From Epiperipatus broadwayi (Eukaryota > Onychophora > Udeonychophora > Euonychophora > Peripatidae): 64,000 bases of DNA. The DNA lies in the NCBI GenBank assembly GCA_028023455.1, contig JAQFVV010012395.1, positions 7,070,001 to 7,134,000 on the forward strand. Reading direction: 5' to 3'. Numbering within the stretch: the first letter of the stretch is position 1; the number at the start of each line of letters is the position of its first letter. The notes below the pieces were generated by a model. It did no database searches, was not told the origin of the DNA, and saw only the letters and a program-made list of their open reading frames with translations. Positions 24,956 through 37,284 of the stretch are shown here, piece by piece. Both the position numbers and the translations under genes were made by a program.

Positions 24956-25465
24956 CTATTGTATTGTAAACATATAAATATAAATTATGCTTAACTTCTT
25001 TATATACCTTAGTTTTATAAAATGAAATAATATTGGAATTACCCCGCACAGTTTGGCACAGTTGGTTGCATCTGACTTGGGATTGAGATGTCCCATGATT
25101 GATTCTGGCACTCACAATTCTGCCTCTTGAACTTCTTATAAACGTCCACAATAAAGCCATTAACATGTTTTTATATTGAAACTTACTAATATTTTGTTTA
25201 ATAAATTTATAAATAAAAATGTAATATAAATACATTCGGATGTAACATAATTAATAACAGTATCTCCAATTCTAGATTAATAAATATATAATATAATTCT
25301 TTTTGTAAAAAAATACAAAAAGAGTTTGCTGTTAACTGAAAGGAGCCCCTTTGATTCTTCTTGAAGAACTGAGCAGGGCAAATTCCTAATATCCACTCCA
25401 TACGTCTTGTCGTTACAGCTTTTATTACTATGTGACTATTCACATAGTATACTAACATGGATGGG
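24956..25465. other. No recognisable gene
   Basis: Contains a moderately GC-containing patch at 25040-25150 that gives minus-strand frames without known motifs. It lies upstream of the RTE copy and may hold part of its 5' region. Confidence 0.45.
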
Positions 25466-28400
25466 CTTCTCACCAACATGTAGTTGGCTAGCATGGTGAG
25501 TTTATTGGCCTTTTATCTCTCAGTTTAAGATCAAGAAACACCAGTCTTTTTTCTCTGTTGCCTGATAAGGCAGAATAAATGTGTGTGTGAATGAAACATT
25601 TTTTCTAGTAGATATTTACAATCAGGACAGACAAAAATAAATCATGGCCCTTATTCCCAGGAGGCTACAAAGTCACCAGCCAAGGCATCAGTTGGTGACC
25701 AAAGATGGAGGGTGCTAAGAATCCTCTGATTACTGACCCAGGCTACCATTTGATGACAACTTTTTATTTAGCTACTTATAACTGCAGATCACTTTGAAGT
25801 GAAGGAAGATTGAAAGAATTGGAAGAATTGTCACATATTAAATGGAACATTATTGGACATTGTGAAGTTAGAAGAAAAGATAAAGAAACCATTGATTTAA
25901 AATGTGGACATATTCTCTACTACAAAAATACAAATATTGGAAGTAGAAATGGAATAGGATTCATTATAAATAAAAAGTGGATGAACAACATTGTGGAGAT
26001 TGATGGTCTATCAGACAAAGTGGCAGAATTAGTTGTTCAACTTAATAGTTGATACCAAATGAAGATAATTCAGATTTGTGCCCCAACAATTTCTCAAGGT
26101 GATGATATAGAGTACAAAAAGCTTTTTATCAGACCAAACAACATTTTAAAATTGGTATGGGAGATTTTAATGCTAGAATCGGTAAACAATTGAAAGATGA
26201 AAGTGCTATAAGTAAATTTGGTTATGGTAATAGAAATGAGAGAGGGCATTGACTTGTGGAGTTTTCAAAAAAAAATTATATTATGAATTATTTTTTTGAG
26301 AAAAATGTTAAAAGGAACTGAACATGGACACATCCAAAGAAGATGCAGCAGAATTGGATTATATTTTGACTAACAGAAAATACATATTTCAAGATTGTAA
26401 TGTTCAGTACTTCTTGTTTAGTTGATACAAGCCACTTGATGGTGTTGTTTATGTGCAAAAACACATAAAAATGCCATTTTATGCAGTCCTACTTACATCT
26501 AATTGAACAGTTCTGTTCATATTAGCCATTGCAAGCCACCTAAGATGACATTGCATACAAATATGATTGCCCACACTTCACAAATTGCTGCCACATCATG
26601 TGAGAGTGTCTGGAATTCAACTGGCCATAACTCTTAAAATCTGCATTCCAACTAATGATATTACACCCTAAACTGACATAGTATTACATACTAATAATTA
26701 TAAGCCCATTGCCATGCATCCCTACACAGATGGGAAGATGAAAACAAATTTGAAAGGATATGCCCAAGCATGATTTCACACAACTCACAGGAAAAGTCAC
26801 ATTTGTAGGAGAGACAAATCAAATGGCTGAGGTTGCAGCTTGTTTGGAAATTGTAAGGTTGGTTTGCTTAGACTACTCCATCTTTTGGCTGATCCTTCAG
26901 ATTGGCAAAACCATCAGTCTCCCCTGCACATTCCAGTGCTATGTGTTGACATATTCCCCCTCCCTAAGACCCTTCCACCATCATTCCCCTCCCACACATT
27001 GCTGTGTTTTTCGATGCCATCTTTCACAAGTTATTGTCAAAAATAATACTTTGTTTCAAATCAAAAATAATTCATTAATACATGTTTTTTTTTTTGATAC
27101 AAAAATAATACTAGAAATTGGACAATAAAGAAAAAAAGTTTATTAAAAGCAAAAAAAAAAGTTCTTTTTTTAGAATCAAAAATAATTAGACCATCCTCTC
27201 CCCTCCCAGCATATGGGTGTCGTATTTGGATAAGTTAGTGTTTGAGATAAATGTGTTTTTTAAAACAAAATAAAAAAATACTAGTTTGTTTACAATCCAA
27301 AATAATTAATTAATACATGTAGTTTTTTATATATATATAAAAATAAATAACAGAAATGGAATAAATCAAAAAAAGGTCGGCTGGGTAATGTTATATTTAT
27401 GTATTTGGTTGTAGCAACAACGTCATCAAGCAGCTTGTATTGGCTATACATGAAGTACCTATATATATAAATTCAACCCTGGAAGTGATTGTCGATTAGT
27501 AAGATGTAAGTTGCATGTTAATATAAAACTAGAAAGACAAAAATTATCAAGAAAACTAATATTCAAAGTTGATATTCCTAATCATCAGAAATACTCTAAA
27601 GAATTTAAATTAGAACTTGCAAATCGTTTTTAAATATTAGCAGATTTTGAACATGATTCAGATTTAAATGAAATCAATAGTAAAATAACGTATTTACTTT
27701 TAAAAACTGCAACAAAGATAGATTATAGAAAAAAGCAGAGATTGACCAATAAAATTTTTATTGAGACTAGAGAATTTATGAAGAAAAGAAAAAATATGAA
27801 AATATATAAAACTAAAAAGGATTGAATATCTTGAATTTTGTAAAATAGTGCAAAAAAGAATTGATAATGATATAAGAAAGTATAATTGTGAGTTAACTAA
27901 GAAAGCTATAGAAGAGAATAAAAGTCTCAAGAATGTAAAACAACATTTTGGTATTGGTAGGAAACTAATATCTGCAGTAAGAAAAAAGATGAAACTATTA
28001 CTAAAAAGAGAAATGACACCATGAAATGGGCAGAAGACTTCTATCAAGAATTATACAGTAATAAAAAGCAAGTACTTCCAACAACTATTATATCTTTTGA
28101 ATTGCCCAGGACTTTAAATGAAGAAGTGGGACATGCAATTAAATTTATGAAGAAGGGGAAAGGTCCACATAATGATGGAATTACAATAGTTATCTTAAAA
28201 GAAGCAGGTGAAGAAATAGAATTTTTTTTGGTAGAGTTATATACCAAATGTCTAAACGATAAGGATATACCAGATGATTGGAAGAATGCAGTATAATATT
28301 AATATTTAAAAAAGGTGATAAAGAAGATATTAGAAATTACAGACCTACCAGCCTTTTACCAGTTTTATACAAAAATTTTACCAAGATAATTACAACTCGT

Positions 28401-29640
28401 CTATAGAGAACTTTGGATTTCAACCAACTAAAAAAATAATCTGGATTTAAAAGTGATTTTAGCACAATGGCTCATATCCAAGTATTGAGAGAAGTTATAG
28501 AAAGAACCAATAAATATGAGTTGGCATTATGCTTTGGATTTATAGATTATGAAAAGGAATTTGATTGTATAAGCATTTCTTCACTGATTAATGCATTGAA
28601 TCATTTAAAATATAGACCCAGGATATTGCCATATTCTGAAGAATATTTATAAAAATGCAATAGCAACAATTAGATTACGTAATAATGCTAGAAAGGTTAA
28701 CATTGAGAAGGGTATGTGACAGGGTTGACTCCATTTATTCAAAACTTTTTACAGCAGTGCTGTAAGAAGTATTTTGTGAATCAAAATGGGAAGCTAAAGA
28801 AATAAAAATAAATTGAAATTATTTAAGCCATTTAGATTTTTCAGATGATGTAGTTGTTTTTTTCAAATAATGCTTTAGAGCTTCAGGAAATGTTACAAGA
28901 GTTAGCAGATGAAAGTAAACAAGTAGATCTAAAGATAAATCCTAGCAATACTAAAGTATTGTTTAATGGATTTTTTCAAAAGATAAAAAATGCAGATTGA
29001 AAATGATGTGTTAGAAGAAATTAAGCATCACAAATACCTTGATAAGATTATTACTACATATTGAAACATAATGAATGAAATTAATCATAGAATTAATTTT
29101 GGTTGGAATGCTTTTGGTAAAAATAATTTAATACTAAAAGGAAATATGCCTATGTGTTTAAAAAGGAAGGTTTTTATTAAATGCAATTTTATCAGTTCTT
29201 ACTTGTGGATCTAAGACTTGGACACTTAATAGAAGAGCAATGCAGAGTCTTCATACCACTTCAATAAGTATGGAGAGATGCATGTTAGGAGTAACAAGAA
29301 GAGATAAAAAGCTGCAATATATGGGTAAGAGAAGAAACATTTGTTACTAACATCATTGAAAGGATTAACAGACTGAGATGGAATTGGGCTAGACGTATTG
29401 CAAAAAGATATGGAAATAGATGGACAATTAAAATATTAAAATGAATTCCAAGAGATTGTAAAAGACACAGAAAGAGACCACATGTGAGGTGGATTGGATT
29501 AATAAGTCAGTGTGTAGGGGTGATGTGGAGAAGAGAGACTAGAGATCAGAAAAGATGGATTGAACTTGGAGAGACCTTCATCCTGCAGTGAAATGATAAT
29601 GTTTGACAATGGTAATGGTAATTTTTTATTATCAAATCAA
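25466..29640 (+). mobile_element. RTE-clade LINE copy 2, near full length, dead
   Basis: The 5' leader (25466-25780; GATGGGCTTCTCACCAACATG also occurs at 54255) is followed by an AP-like endonuclease that begins ATYNCRSL and runs to 26404. It continues at 27461 with GSDCRLVRCKLH and proceeds through the RT (27640-28870). The C-terminal region contains HIRRAMQSL-like and RPHVRW segments and ends LQ* near 29592. The 3' end is AATGGTAATGG. It parallels the minus-strand copy at 35322-38004 base for base over long stretches but has many stops and indels. A 1.06-kb TIR element interrupts the endonuclease. No part can be functional. Confidence 0.88.
26405..27460. mobile_element. 1.06-kb TIR element inserted in RTE copy 2
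   Basis: The ends are inverted repeats of about 45 bp: CAGTACTTCTTGTTTAG at the left and the complement of AGGTACTTCATGTATAG at the right, continuing GATACAAGCCACTTGATG against AATACAAGCTGCTTGATG. RTE sequence resumes immediately on each side (AATGTT | ... | AAATTC), which defines the insertion. I do not see a matching duplication. Part of the interior (about 26690-26760, AMHPYTDGKMK) resembles a Gypsy integrase HPxTDG region, so it may have captured or nested retrotransposon debris. No transposase is visible. Confidence 0.8.
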
Positions 29641-29860
29641 TTTATTAGATGATAACACACAAAACTTATTAGTAATCAATAATAAAAGATGTCAATCTGA
29701 ATTTTAATGTTTAAAGAAGATAAATACACAAACTTATTTATTGATCAGTAAAGATTATATAATCATAGCATGGACAGAAAATTGTTATTATAAGATTGAT
29801 ATGTGCTGTGTTTTATTTTCTGTTTCACGTCATATAACTATTTGGAGGATATATATACAT

Positions 29861-29922
29861 AATAAATTTTCAATAATAAAGATTTTATATATATATAAAT
29901 CTTTATTATTGAAAATTTATTA
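29861..29922. repeat. Perfect 25-bp-arm hairpin
   Basis: AATAAATTTTCAATAATAAA continuing GATTT at 29861-29885 is the exact reverse complement of 29898-29922, around a (TA)n loop. It lies in otherwise unassigned DNA just downstream of RTE copy 2. Confidence 0.85.
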
Positions 29923-30690
29923 TTCTGAAGCAATTATCTTATTTAAAAGTTCTTTTAATATTAAGGGTGGATGGGAAGTAAATGGAGTTGTGGGTAATGT
30001 TTAATATAAATATGGTATTGTTTTGTAGTTTTTTACATTTGAGAAGTCTGCTTGTAGCAGTGAAACCATTGGTTGTGTTTTTGATTTGTTTTTTTCTTGG
30101 CTAGTCTGATTGAGTTTTGGATTTGGGGTAATTTTAATTAATGGACTCTTTGGTAGACTATCTTAAAACTATATGATAAAACAATGCACGTAACACTAAA
30201 AATGTTTATAGTACACAATAGAGACATTACAAATATTTTACATCATTCTTGCCAGACATCAATAAGATAAAATTTTTCTTAAAAACAGTAGCATTTATAA
30301 ATTTGTTATAAGAAACGAAAGACGTAAAAGAATGAATGATATGTATTAATTATGATAGTTTAATTATTTCTAATATTATATGTTATAAAATAAATTTTAT
30401 TTTCAGCACAAATCTTATTTACTCATTGAATGTAATTTATAGATTTTATTACGAAATATTTAATATACCATTTAGATTTAACTAATCATGGGAAATGGAT
30501 TAAATTTAAATCTTGGGCATTCTGATAAGGATATGAATCTCCTTAACTTCAATCTATTCATATTGAAATAAGTAAAGTATCTCATTTAAAAGTTGAATAG
30601 GCTTATACATCATTATTTAATATATTAAAATTTTAAACTATAATAAATAAAATGTTACTATACATTTTATTTTAATACGTTATGTGCAAC
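29923..30690. other. No recognisable feature
   Basis: AT-rich, no supported frame. Confidence 0.5.
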
Positions 30691-30780
30691 TTTTTTTTTT
30701 TTCCTCATGTGTCATAGCATCAGCCGGGAAGCGAACCCGCTAACCCGGGACAACTGCTTGTAAAGCAGCTCGACCTTTTG
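30691..30780 (-). mobile_element. tRNA-only retroposon, 5'-truncated
   Basis: Read on the minus strand: CAGCTGCTTTACAAGCAG, TTGTCCCGGGTTAGCGGG and TTCGCTTCCCGG, ending GATGCTATGACACATGAGGA and poly(A). The D-arm and 5' acceptor strand are missing beyond about 30775. The T-arm region holds the GGGTTAGC/GGGTTCGC duplication typical of the long subtype. Confidence 0.8.
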
Positions 30781-32402
30781 ATGTATACGTACATACACAG
30801 AAAATAAATAAATATTAACAATATAAATGAATATACTTTCGTTTTTATTAATTTATATTTTATTTTTTCGACAAATGTCAAAATAAAAGTTAATTTATTT
30901 CTTCAAGAAATCGAATATTCATTTTAATATTAAGTCACATAATAAATTATATTAAGTTTAAGAATATCTTATAGTTTCCCATTCTATTTATTAGACATCC
31001 ATTAATAGATTAAACCGTCTACTATTGGTAAAATTAAATCACCTGCTCCATTTTTTTTTCTTAGTTAAATTTAAAAATTTAATACTTCTTAAAGTTGCTT
31101 TCAATTTAATTTATTATACGTGATAAAAGTTGTTCCTGTTGAGACTTGGATATTGGAATTATAGTTTATCGTTTTATGCAGTTGTTATTCTTTTAAATGA
31201 AGGTAACAATTTAGGATTATTTATTTATTTTTAGAAAAGAAAAATTGTAAATGTTTAGAAAGACACGATTAAGAGAATCTTTTATTTTTATGATTTTTCA
31301 TTCTTTCAGAAAATAAACTCAAATTTTAACTTTAATAAAATAAAACTATCAAATGTAATTGTGATTTAAAATTTGCAATAATAAACATTTGTTATAGTAA
31401 TCGTTTATATATCGTTGTCTTTAGAACGCCCCCAAAGGATCTGCGTCTTTATTTTTATTTCAAATCTCCAGATTATCTTTTGAATTAATAAATATAAATA
31501 TTTTGAGATAAAAGAATGAAACTTAACTAAATGATATCAAAGATATTTATAAGAATTAAAATATTTTTATTTTTTTATACGCGCCATTAATAAAAAAAAA
31601 CATTCATTTGTTAATATTGTTTATTAATTTAAAATTTATTTATAAAACATATTTTTATAAATATGTTTGTGACTGCTTAAGCGTTCATTCACTCGTATAT
31701 ACAAATCATATTTAAACAAAACAATTATTCTTCATCATCAGTATTTTTGAATTAATAATTAAATACATGTATACTATTTATATTTTAAGCTAGATGTAAT
31801 TAGAGGGGGTTTGAACTCAGACTTTCAAGCTTTTCAGTTAAGTAAATAAGATTAAATTAATCATCGACGTATATTCTTATATAAATATAATGCTTATTAA
31901 GTCTTTATATTTTTATCTGTTCTCAAATTAATAATCTATGATGTTTTCTATAATTATTACATTAAATTCAAAATTATTTTTTTAGAATTTCTTTTAAATT
32001 TACAAAATGTTTACATATTTAATATTAATTTATAAAATATTTTGGAATTAATCATATTTCACGATCATATGAGAGCACTTATGGTTTACTATATATAAAA
32101 TTCGAGTAGCTCTTCTATATATATCTGTTTCGAGATTAAAAAAATATAATTGTTACTCGCAAATAATATAATTATTTCAACTATATGTATATTACTCTAG
32201 TTGTCATTACATATATTAACTATCCATTTGTTATTAAAGTCTACTACAATAATTTAAATTGAAGTAGCCTATTAATAGACTCTAGTCATTTCTTTTTAAC
32301 TTCAGAGACAAAGACCATGGTTTAGGCCTTTCTTGTTGATCTTTTGCTGTTTCATAGATCAGAATATCCTCTCTTACCATATATATATACAGCTTTTGCA
32401 AA
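30781..32402. other. AT-rich DNA with a hammerhead-family fragment
   Basis: No gene. At 31803-31840 the sequence GGGGTTTGAACTCAGACTTT is the complement of the box B-like end of the hammerhead family, so a short minus-strand fragment is present; its ribozyme is absent. Confidence 0.55.
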
Positions 32403-32410
32403 ATTTGACT

Positions 32411-32511
32411 TTTTTTTTTATATGTCAAAGCGTTGACCGGGAAGCGAACCCGGGTCTGCTGCTTGGAAGGCAGCTATGCTAACCGCTAGGCCACGAACAC
32501 TTGACAAAAAG
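32411..32511 (-). mobile_element. tRNA-Gly(TCC)-type retroposon
   Basis: The minus strand has a nearly complete tRNA-Gly body at 32500-32430: TGGCCTAGCGGTTAGCATAG (box A), anticodon arm CTGCCTTCCAAGCAG with anticodon TCC, and CCCGGGTTCGCTTCCCGG (box B). The acceptor stem has a C-C mismatch, so a working gene is unlikely. The body is followed by TTTGACATAT and poly(A). Duplications ATTTGACT with the same T-rich continuation flank it at 32403-32410 and 32512-32519. The TTGTCAAG head pairs with the GCTTTGACA tail. Confidence 0.88.
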
Positions 32512-32519
32512 ATTTGACT

Positions 32520-33317
32520 TTTTGTTCTCTAGATTATTATAACTTGATCAATTAGTGGAAGAATCAATAAGATATAGTCTGATCAAACATTATTAAGTCA
32601 ATCTTAATTATAAACGTATTGATTTTAATTGATTCCCGAGCCATTTTTTCTTAATTATTCTATTTACAAATATACGCAGATTTTTTATTCTTATTAATTC
32701 GTTTAAATAAAAAAGTCGAATTCCAGCATGATTCTCAACCAATCTCTGACTAAATACATTCTATAGTTTTGAATAATTCACTATTATATAAATCATATGA
32801 TTAACATATTTAAAATATTTTAATCATGTGCGTAGTATGTAAAACATTATATTTCTGGGAATAAAATATAAAATAATGAATGCCTTTAATTAACTATTTA
32901 TAAAAGTCAAGTTTAATTTTGAAAGTAAAAAAAAAATCTCTTTGAAAATAGCATAATAAGTTTATTATATTACTGCCTATATTTGTTTTATATGTGGACA
33001 TATTTTGTAAGATAATCAAAATTTATTAATCCACTAATGGGACAATGATTCAGCTGATGGGAACAAAATGATTCCATGACTGAATTTCAAAGTTGAAAAA
33101 AGTACATTTTTATGTGTTTAGCCAATTTATTACTGAAATAACTACTGGAAAAAAAAAATAAGAAGGTTATTATATGAAAAATCTGATAAAAATATTCCAT
33201 TCCACTACTTTTTACAAAATTTTACATCAGTTAATGTAATTGCAAAAACACACACATTTAAATATTACCAAGTCATCAAATTGCAATAAATGTGTAAATG
33301 AATAAATAACTAGTAAA
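32520..33317. other. No recognisable feature
   Basis: AT-rich, no supported frame or repeat. Confidence 0.5.
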
Positions 33318-33428
33318 CTTGAAGAGAGAAGAAGAAAAGAAGAAGGAAGAAGAGACAAGAAAGAAGAAAGAACGAAGATAAAAAAGAATAAAGGAAGAAT
33401 GGGGAAAAGAGGAAAGAACAAAGAGAAT
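33318..33428 (+). repeat. Homopurine tract
   Basis: About 110 bases of almost pure A/G (GAAGAAAAGAAGAAGGAAG...). The apparent minus-strand frame over it is low-complexity and not a gene. Confidence 0.85.
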
Positions 33429-33660
33429 ACAATACAGATAAAGCTAACTACCAAATGGAAAATGGCTGCTTGATTTGACGCTCTGTAATCAAAGGCCAAG
33501 ATGTAACATAGAACTGCAGAAGATAAAAGAGATATGTAAATTTAAGTTAAATTGTAAACAATGTAAATAATGACTAAAGCAAATGTAAATGAATAGAGCT
33601 GTAATCTAATGTAATCTGTAGAATCTGTATTCCATTAAATATTTTCTTAATAAAAAAAAC
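33429..33660 (+). other. Possible poly(A)-ended retroposed sequence
   Basis: A less repetitive stretch ends ATTTTCTTAATAAAAAAAAC at about 33640-33659, resembling a polyadenylation signal with a short A tail. Source and 5' end are unknown, and no target-site duplication was found. Confidence 0.3.
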
Positions 33661-33703
33661 GATGTCAGTGATCAAACAACAGTAATCTAATCACCATGTA
33701 GTA

Positions 33704-33779
33704 TTTCTTTCTAAACAGGGATTTCATTGGGTGACACCACACAGGATTTCTTTCTAAACAGGGATTTTATTGGGTGACT
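33704..33779. repeat. Imperfect direct duplication
   Basis: ATTTCTTTCTAAACAGGGAT, then TTCATTGGGTGAC, is repeated after a 10-bp spacer with one change (TTTATTGGGTGAC). Confidence 0.85.
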
Positions 33780-34520
33780 CTGGAAAATAACTTCATCCTC
33801 ATACATTCATATGAGGGCTTAATATTTAAATTAGAATGCATAATTCTATTTAAGAAAATAAAAAAACTATTGAAACATGCATATTTATGCATGTATTACA
33901 ATTTATAAGAAGTATGGCAGGAACTGTACTCCATGAAGCGAATTATTATACACTAATGATTATTATGGTATATTTTTATATTTAAAATGCTGGGTTGCTT
34001 CAATTGTTCAGTGCTTATTAATAAACCACACCTGTTAATTTATAGGTTAATTCATATAAACAACATAAGTTTATATTAAGAGTTGGTAAAGTATTTATTT
34101 TAATGTATTAAAAATAATTAAAGATGTAAGTAAAAGTAATGACAATTACTGAGAATAAGATCGTCTGAAAAGTACAGAATTTTAGTTAAGGATTAAACTT
34201 AGAAAGTTAATTAAATTATGCATTTTGGAATGGATAATTAATTAATATGTGAATATTTGTAGATAGACCATAATATAAAAATGATTAGAGTATAATTAAT
34301 GTAGTCTTGCTTATTCTAAGAGATATAGCTCTTTGTAAACTTAAAGAACAAAGGAAGAAAAAGTATAAATCCTAAACAGATTGATCAGATAGAGATCAGA
34401 AAATTCAGAAAAAAATCATGATTCTGGAGTAATCTATTTCTGTGGATGGAAAAGTAGGTGTAAAAACTCTTATGCAGATTACCTTGATTTTTATAAGCTG
34501 AAAGAGATATATATATACAT
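33780..34520. other. No recognisable feature
   Basis: AT-rich, no supported gene. Ends in a (TA)n run that hosts the pogo-like insertion. Confidence 0.5.
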
Positions 34521-34884
34521 CTGGTCTCGTTTTATGTGGTAGATAGGTTCCACAGAAAACCCGCATTAAAAAAAATTGCACAAAAATAGACTTAACTTAC
34601 CTTAAAAAATGGGGGATAGGATCTGTAATTTTCAGAATTCGCATAAAAGCAAAGCAACAATAAAAAATTACTTTAAAATTCACATTAAAAAAATAAGGAA
34701 ATAAAGTATGACTAATAAAAAATATCAAATATTTGAAAAAAATTGGTACAATACAAACTTTTTTTACTTTTTTTTATTTTATTTATTAACCACAGTATTT
34801 AATTTGACATTTTTTCATACATATTTTAATCATTATCATTATTTTCGAATGTGGGTTCGTTTGTAAACTGGTAAGAAATCAGAT

Positions 34885-35045
34885 TCGTTGATGTGATGTG
34901 ATGTGATGTAGCTTCTTTTTGAATGAAGTCAAGAATCTCTCAGCAATTATGCCCAGAAAAACTTATTAGCCACTTTATTTTCCATTCCCCACTCTAATTT
35001 TTACCATATTCTGCTCCATCCCATTTACACAACTAGTGCCAATTT
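34885..35045 (-). mobile_element. LINE 3' tail, same family as 51546-52153
   Basis: The complement of this stretch matches the 3' UTR at 52030-52145: GAATGGAAAATAAAGTGGCT, TCTGGGCATAATTGCTGAGA and TTCTTGACTTC, ending in an (ATCAC)n-like terminal repeat. A few codons equivalent to the WDRAD end are recognisable at about 35010-35040. Confidence 0.8.
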
Positions 35046-35331
35046 CAGTCTTGTGCTGTGTCAATGGTTTTCTGTTGACAACTGATTTTTACTACTGAAA
35101 TAAATTTTAAATGTTCACATTTTGTTTCTATATTAAAAAAATGAGGATCACAATCAAAACAAAAAGATTATACATTATCATTAGAAATATTATTTTCAGT
35201 TTATAAAATCAATAAAATCTTAGTTATTTATTTTAAAAATCTACATTATTTATTTCTGTTATACTTAACAAAATATATTTTAAAAGTTTAAAATTTTTGA
35301 ATATTTATTGCACTATTTTTATCCATCATCA

Positions 35332-36045
35332 TCAACCATTATCAATCCACTGCAGGATGAAGGTCTCTCCAAGTTTAATCCATCTTCTCCGATCTTTAGC
35401 TTCTCTTCTCCACAACACCCCTGCACATTTTCTTATTTCATCCATCCATCTCACATGTGGTCTCTTTCTGGGTCTTTTACAATCTCTTGGAATCCAGTTT
35501 AAAATTTCAATTGTCCATCTATTATCATCTCTTCTAGCAATATGTCCAGCCCAACTCCATTTCAATCTTTTAATTTTTTCAATAAGGTCAGTAACACCTG
35601 TTTGTTGTCTTACCCATACATTGCGTTTTCGATCTCTTCTTGTTACTCCCAACATACATCTCTCCATACTCCTTTGAGTGGTCTGAAGTCTCTGTATTGC
35701 TCTTCTATTAAGTGTCCAAGTCTCAGATCCATAAGTAAGAACTGGTAAAACACATTTGTTAAAAACCATCCTTTTCAAACACATAGGCATATTTCCTTTT
35801 AGTATCAAGTTATTTCTACCAAAAGCACTCCAACCAAGTTTAATTCTATGATTAATTTCCTCCATTATGTTTCCATCTGTATTAATAATCTGACCAAGGT
35901 ATTTGTAACTGTTAACTTCTTCTAATTCTTCATAATCAATCTTTATTTTCATATTTTGAGCAAATCGATTAAACATTACTTTAGTCTTTTTAACATTTAT
36001 CTTTAGTCCTACTTTTCTACTTTCATCTGCTAACTCCTGCAACAT
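35332..36045 (-). pseudogene. RTE thumb and C-terminal domain
   Basis: 237 codons continuing the RT after the frameshift: LQELADESRKVGLKINVKKT (post-palm helix), YKYLGQIINTDG, then LTYGSETWTL, MLGVTRRDR and WAGHIARRDDNRW. The end is RPRKRPHVRWMDEI...LGETFILQW. This is the characteristic C-terminus of RTE/BovB-like LINEs, often annotated in databases as craniofacial development protein 2-like. It ends 10 bp before the terminal repeat, so the 3' UTR is very short. Confidence 0.9.
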
Positions 36046-37277
36046 TTCCTGCAGCTCTGAAGCATTATTTCAAAAACAACTACATCATCTGCGAAATCTA
36101 AATGACTTAAATACTCTCCATTTACTTTCACTCCTTTAGTTTCCCATTTTAATCCACAAAATACTTCTTGCAGCACTGCTGTAAAGAGTTTTGGAGATAT
36201 GGAGTCACCTTGTCTTACACCTTTCTCAATGTTGATTTTTCCAGTATCATTATGTAATCTAATTGTTGCTGTTGCATTTTTATAAATATTCTTTAAAATA
36301 TGACAATATCCTGGATCTATACCTTGATGATCCAATGCTTTAATCACTGAAGAAATGTTACTGGAATCAATTGCCTTTTCATAATCAACAAATCCAAAAC
36401 ATAATGACAACTCATATTCGTTTGTCCTTTCTATGACTTCTCTCAATACCTGGATATGATCTATTGTACTAAAACCACTTTTAAATCCAGCTTGTTCTCT
36501 TGGTTGGTGGAAATCCAAAGTTCTCTGTAGACGAGTTGTAATTATCTTGGTAAAAATTTTATATAAAACTGATAAAAGGCTGATAGGTCTGTAATTTCTA
36601 ATATCTTCTTTATCACCTTTTTTAAATATTAATATTATTACTGCATTCTTCCAATCTTCCGGTACATCTTTATCATTTAGACATTTGGTATATAACTTTG
36701 CTAAAATTGTTTCTATTTCTTCACCTGCTTCTTTTAATATATCAATTATAATTCCATCATTTCCTGGAGCCTTTCCTTTCTTCATACACTTAATTGCATG
36801 TCTCACTTCTTCATTTAAAATTCTGGGCAATTCGGAAGATGTAATAGATATAGGAGGTACTTGTTCTTTATTACTATATAATTCTTGATAAAAATCTTCT
36901 ACCAATTTCATGATGTCATCTCTCTTTTTAGTAATAATTCCATCTTTTTTTCTTATTGCAGATATAAATTTCCTACCAATACCAAAATGTTGTTTAACAT
37001 TTTTGAGACTTTTATTTTCTTCTACAGCTTTCCTTGCTATTTCACAGTTATACTTTCTTATATCATTTTCAACTCTTTTCCGTACCATTTTACAAAATTC
37101 GAGATATTCAATTCTTTTTAATACATCATTTTTGTATATCTTCATATTCCTTCTTTTCTTCATAAATTCTCTAGTCTCAGTAGAAATTTTATTAGTCAAT
37201 TGCTGCTTTTTTCTACCAGCTATGTTTGTTGCAGTTTTTAAAAGTGTATCAGTTATTTTCATATTAATTTCATTCAA
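36030..37277 (-). pseudogene. RTE reverse transcriptase, fingers-palm
   Basis: 415 codons. Residues 1-110 are a basic linker. RT blocks follow: GKAPGNDGI..DILK (~165-180), RNYRPISLL (~230), QAGFKSGFST (~265), motif A CFGFVDYEKAID (~295) with its catalytic Asp, GVRQGDSISPKLF (~355) and motif C LDFADDVVVF with both Asp residues at about 397-398. The active-site residues are therefore kept. The frame ends with a frameshift just after motif C, where it overlaps the next frame by 16 bp. In life this enzyme copies the element's RNA at the nicked site. Confidence 0.9.
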
Positions 37278-37284
37278 ATCTGAA

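Noticed and set aside
32430-32500. Functional tRNA-Gly(TCC) gene
   Set aside because: The body is close to a real tRNA, but the acceptor stem has a C-C mismatch, and a poly(A) tail and target-site duplications show it is a retroposed copy.
33227-33499. 90-codon minus-strand frame
   Set aside because: It is the complement of a homopurine tract, giving low-complexity Phe/Leu/Ser sequence.
35297-35748. Plus-strand frames of up to 126 codons
   Set aside because: They are antisense shadows of the RTE C-terminal coding region on the minus strand.
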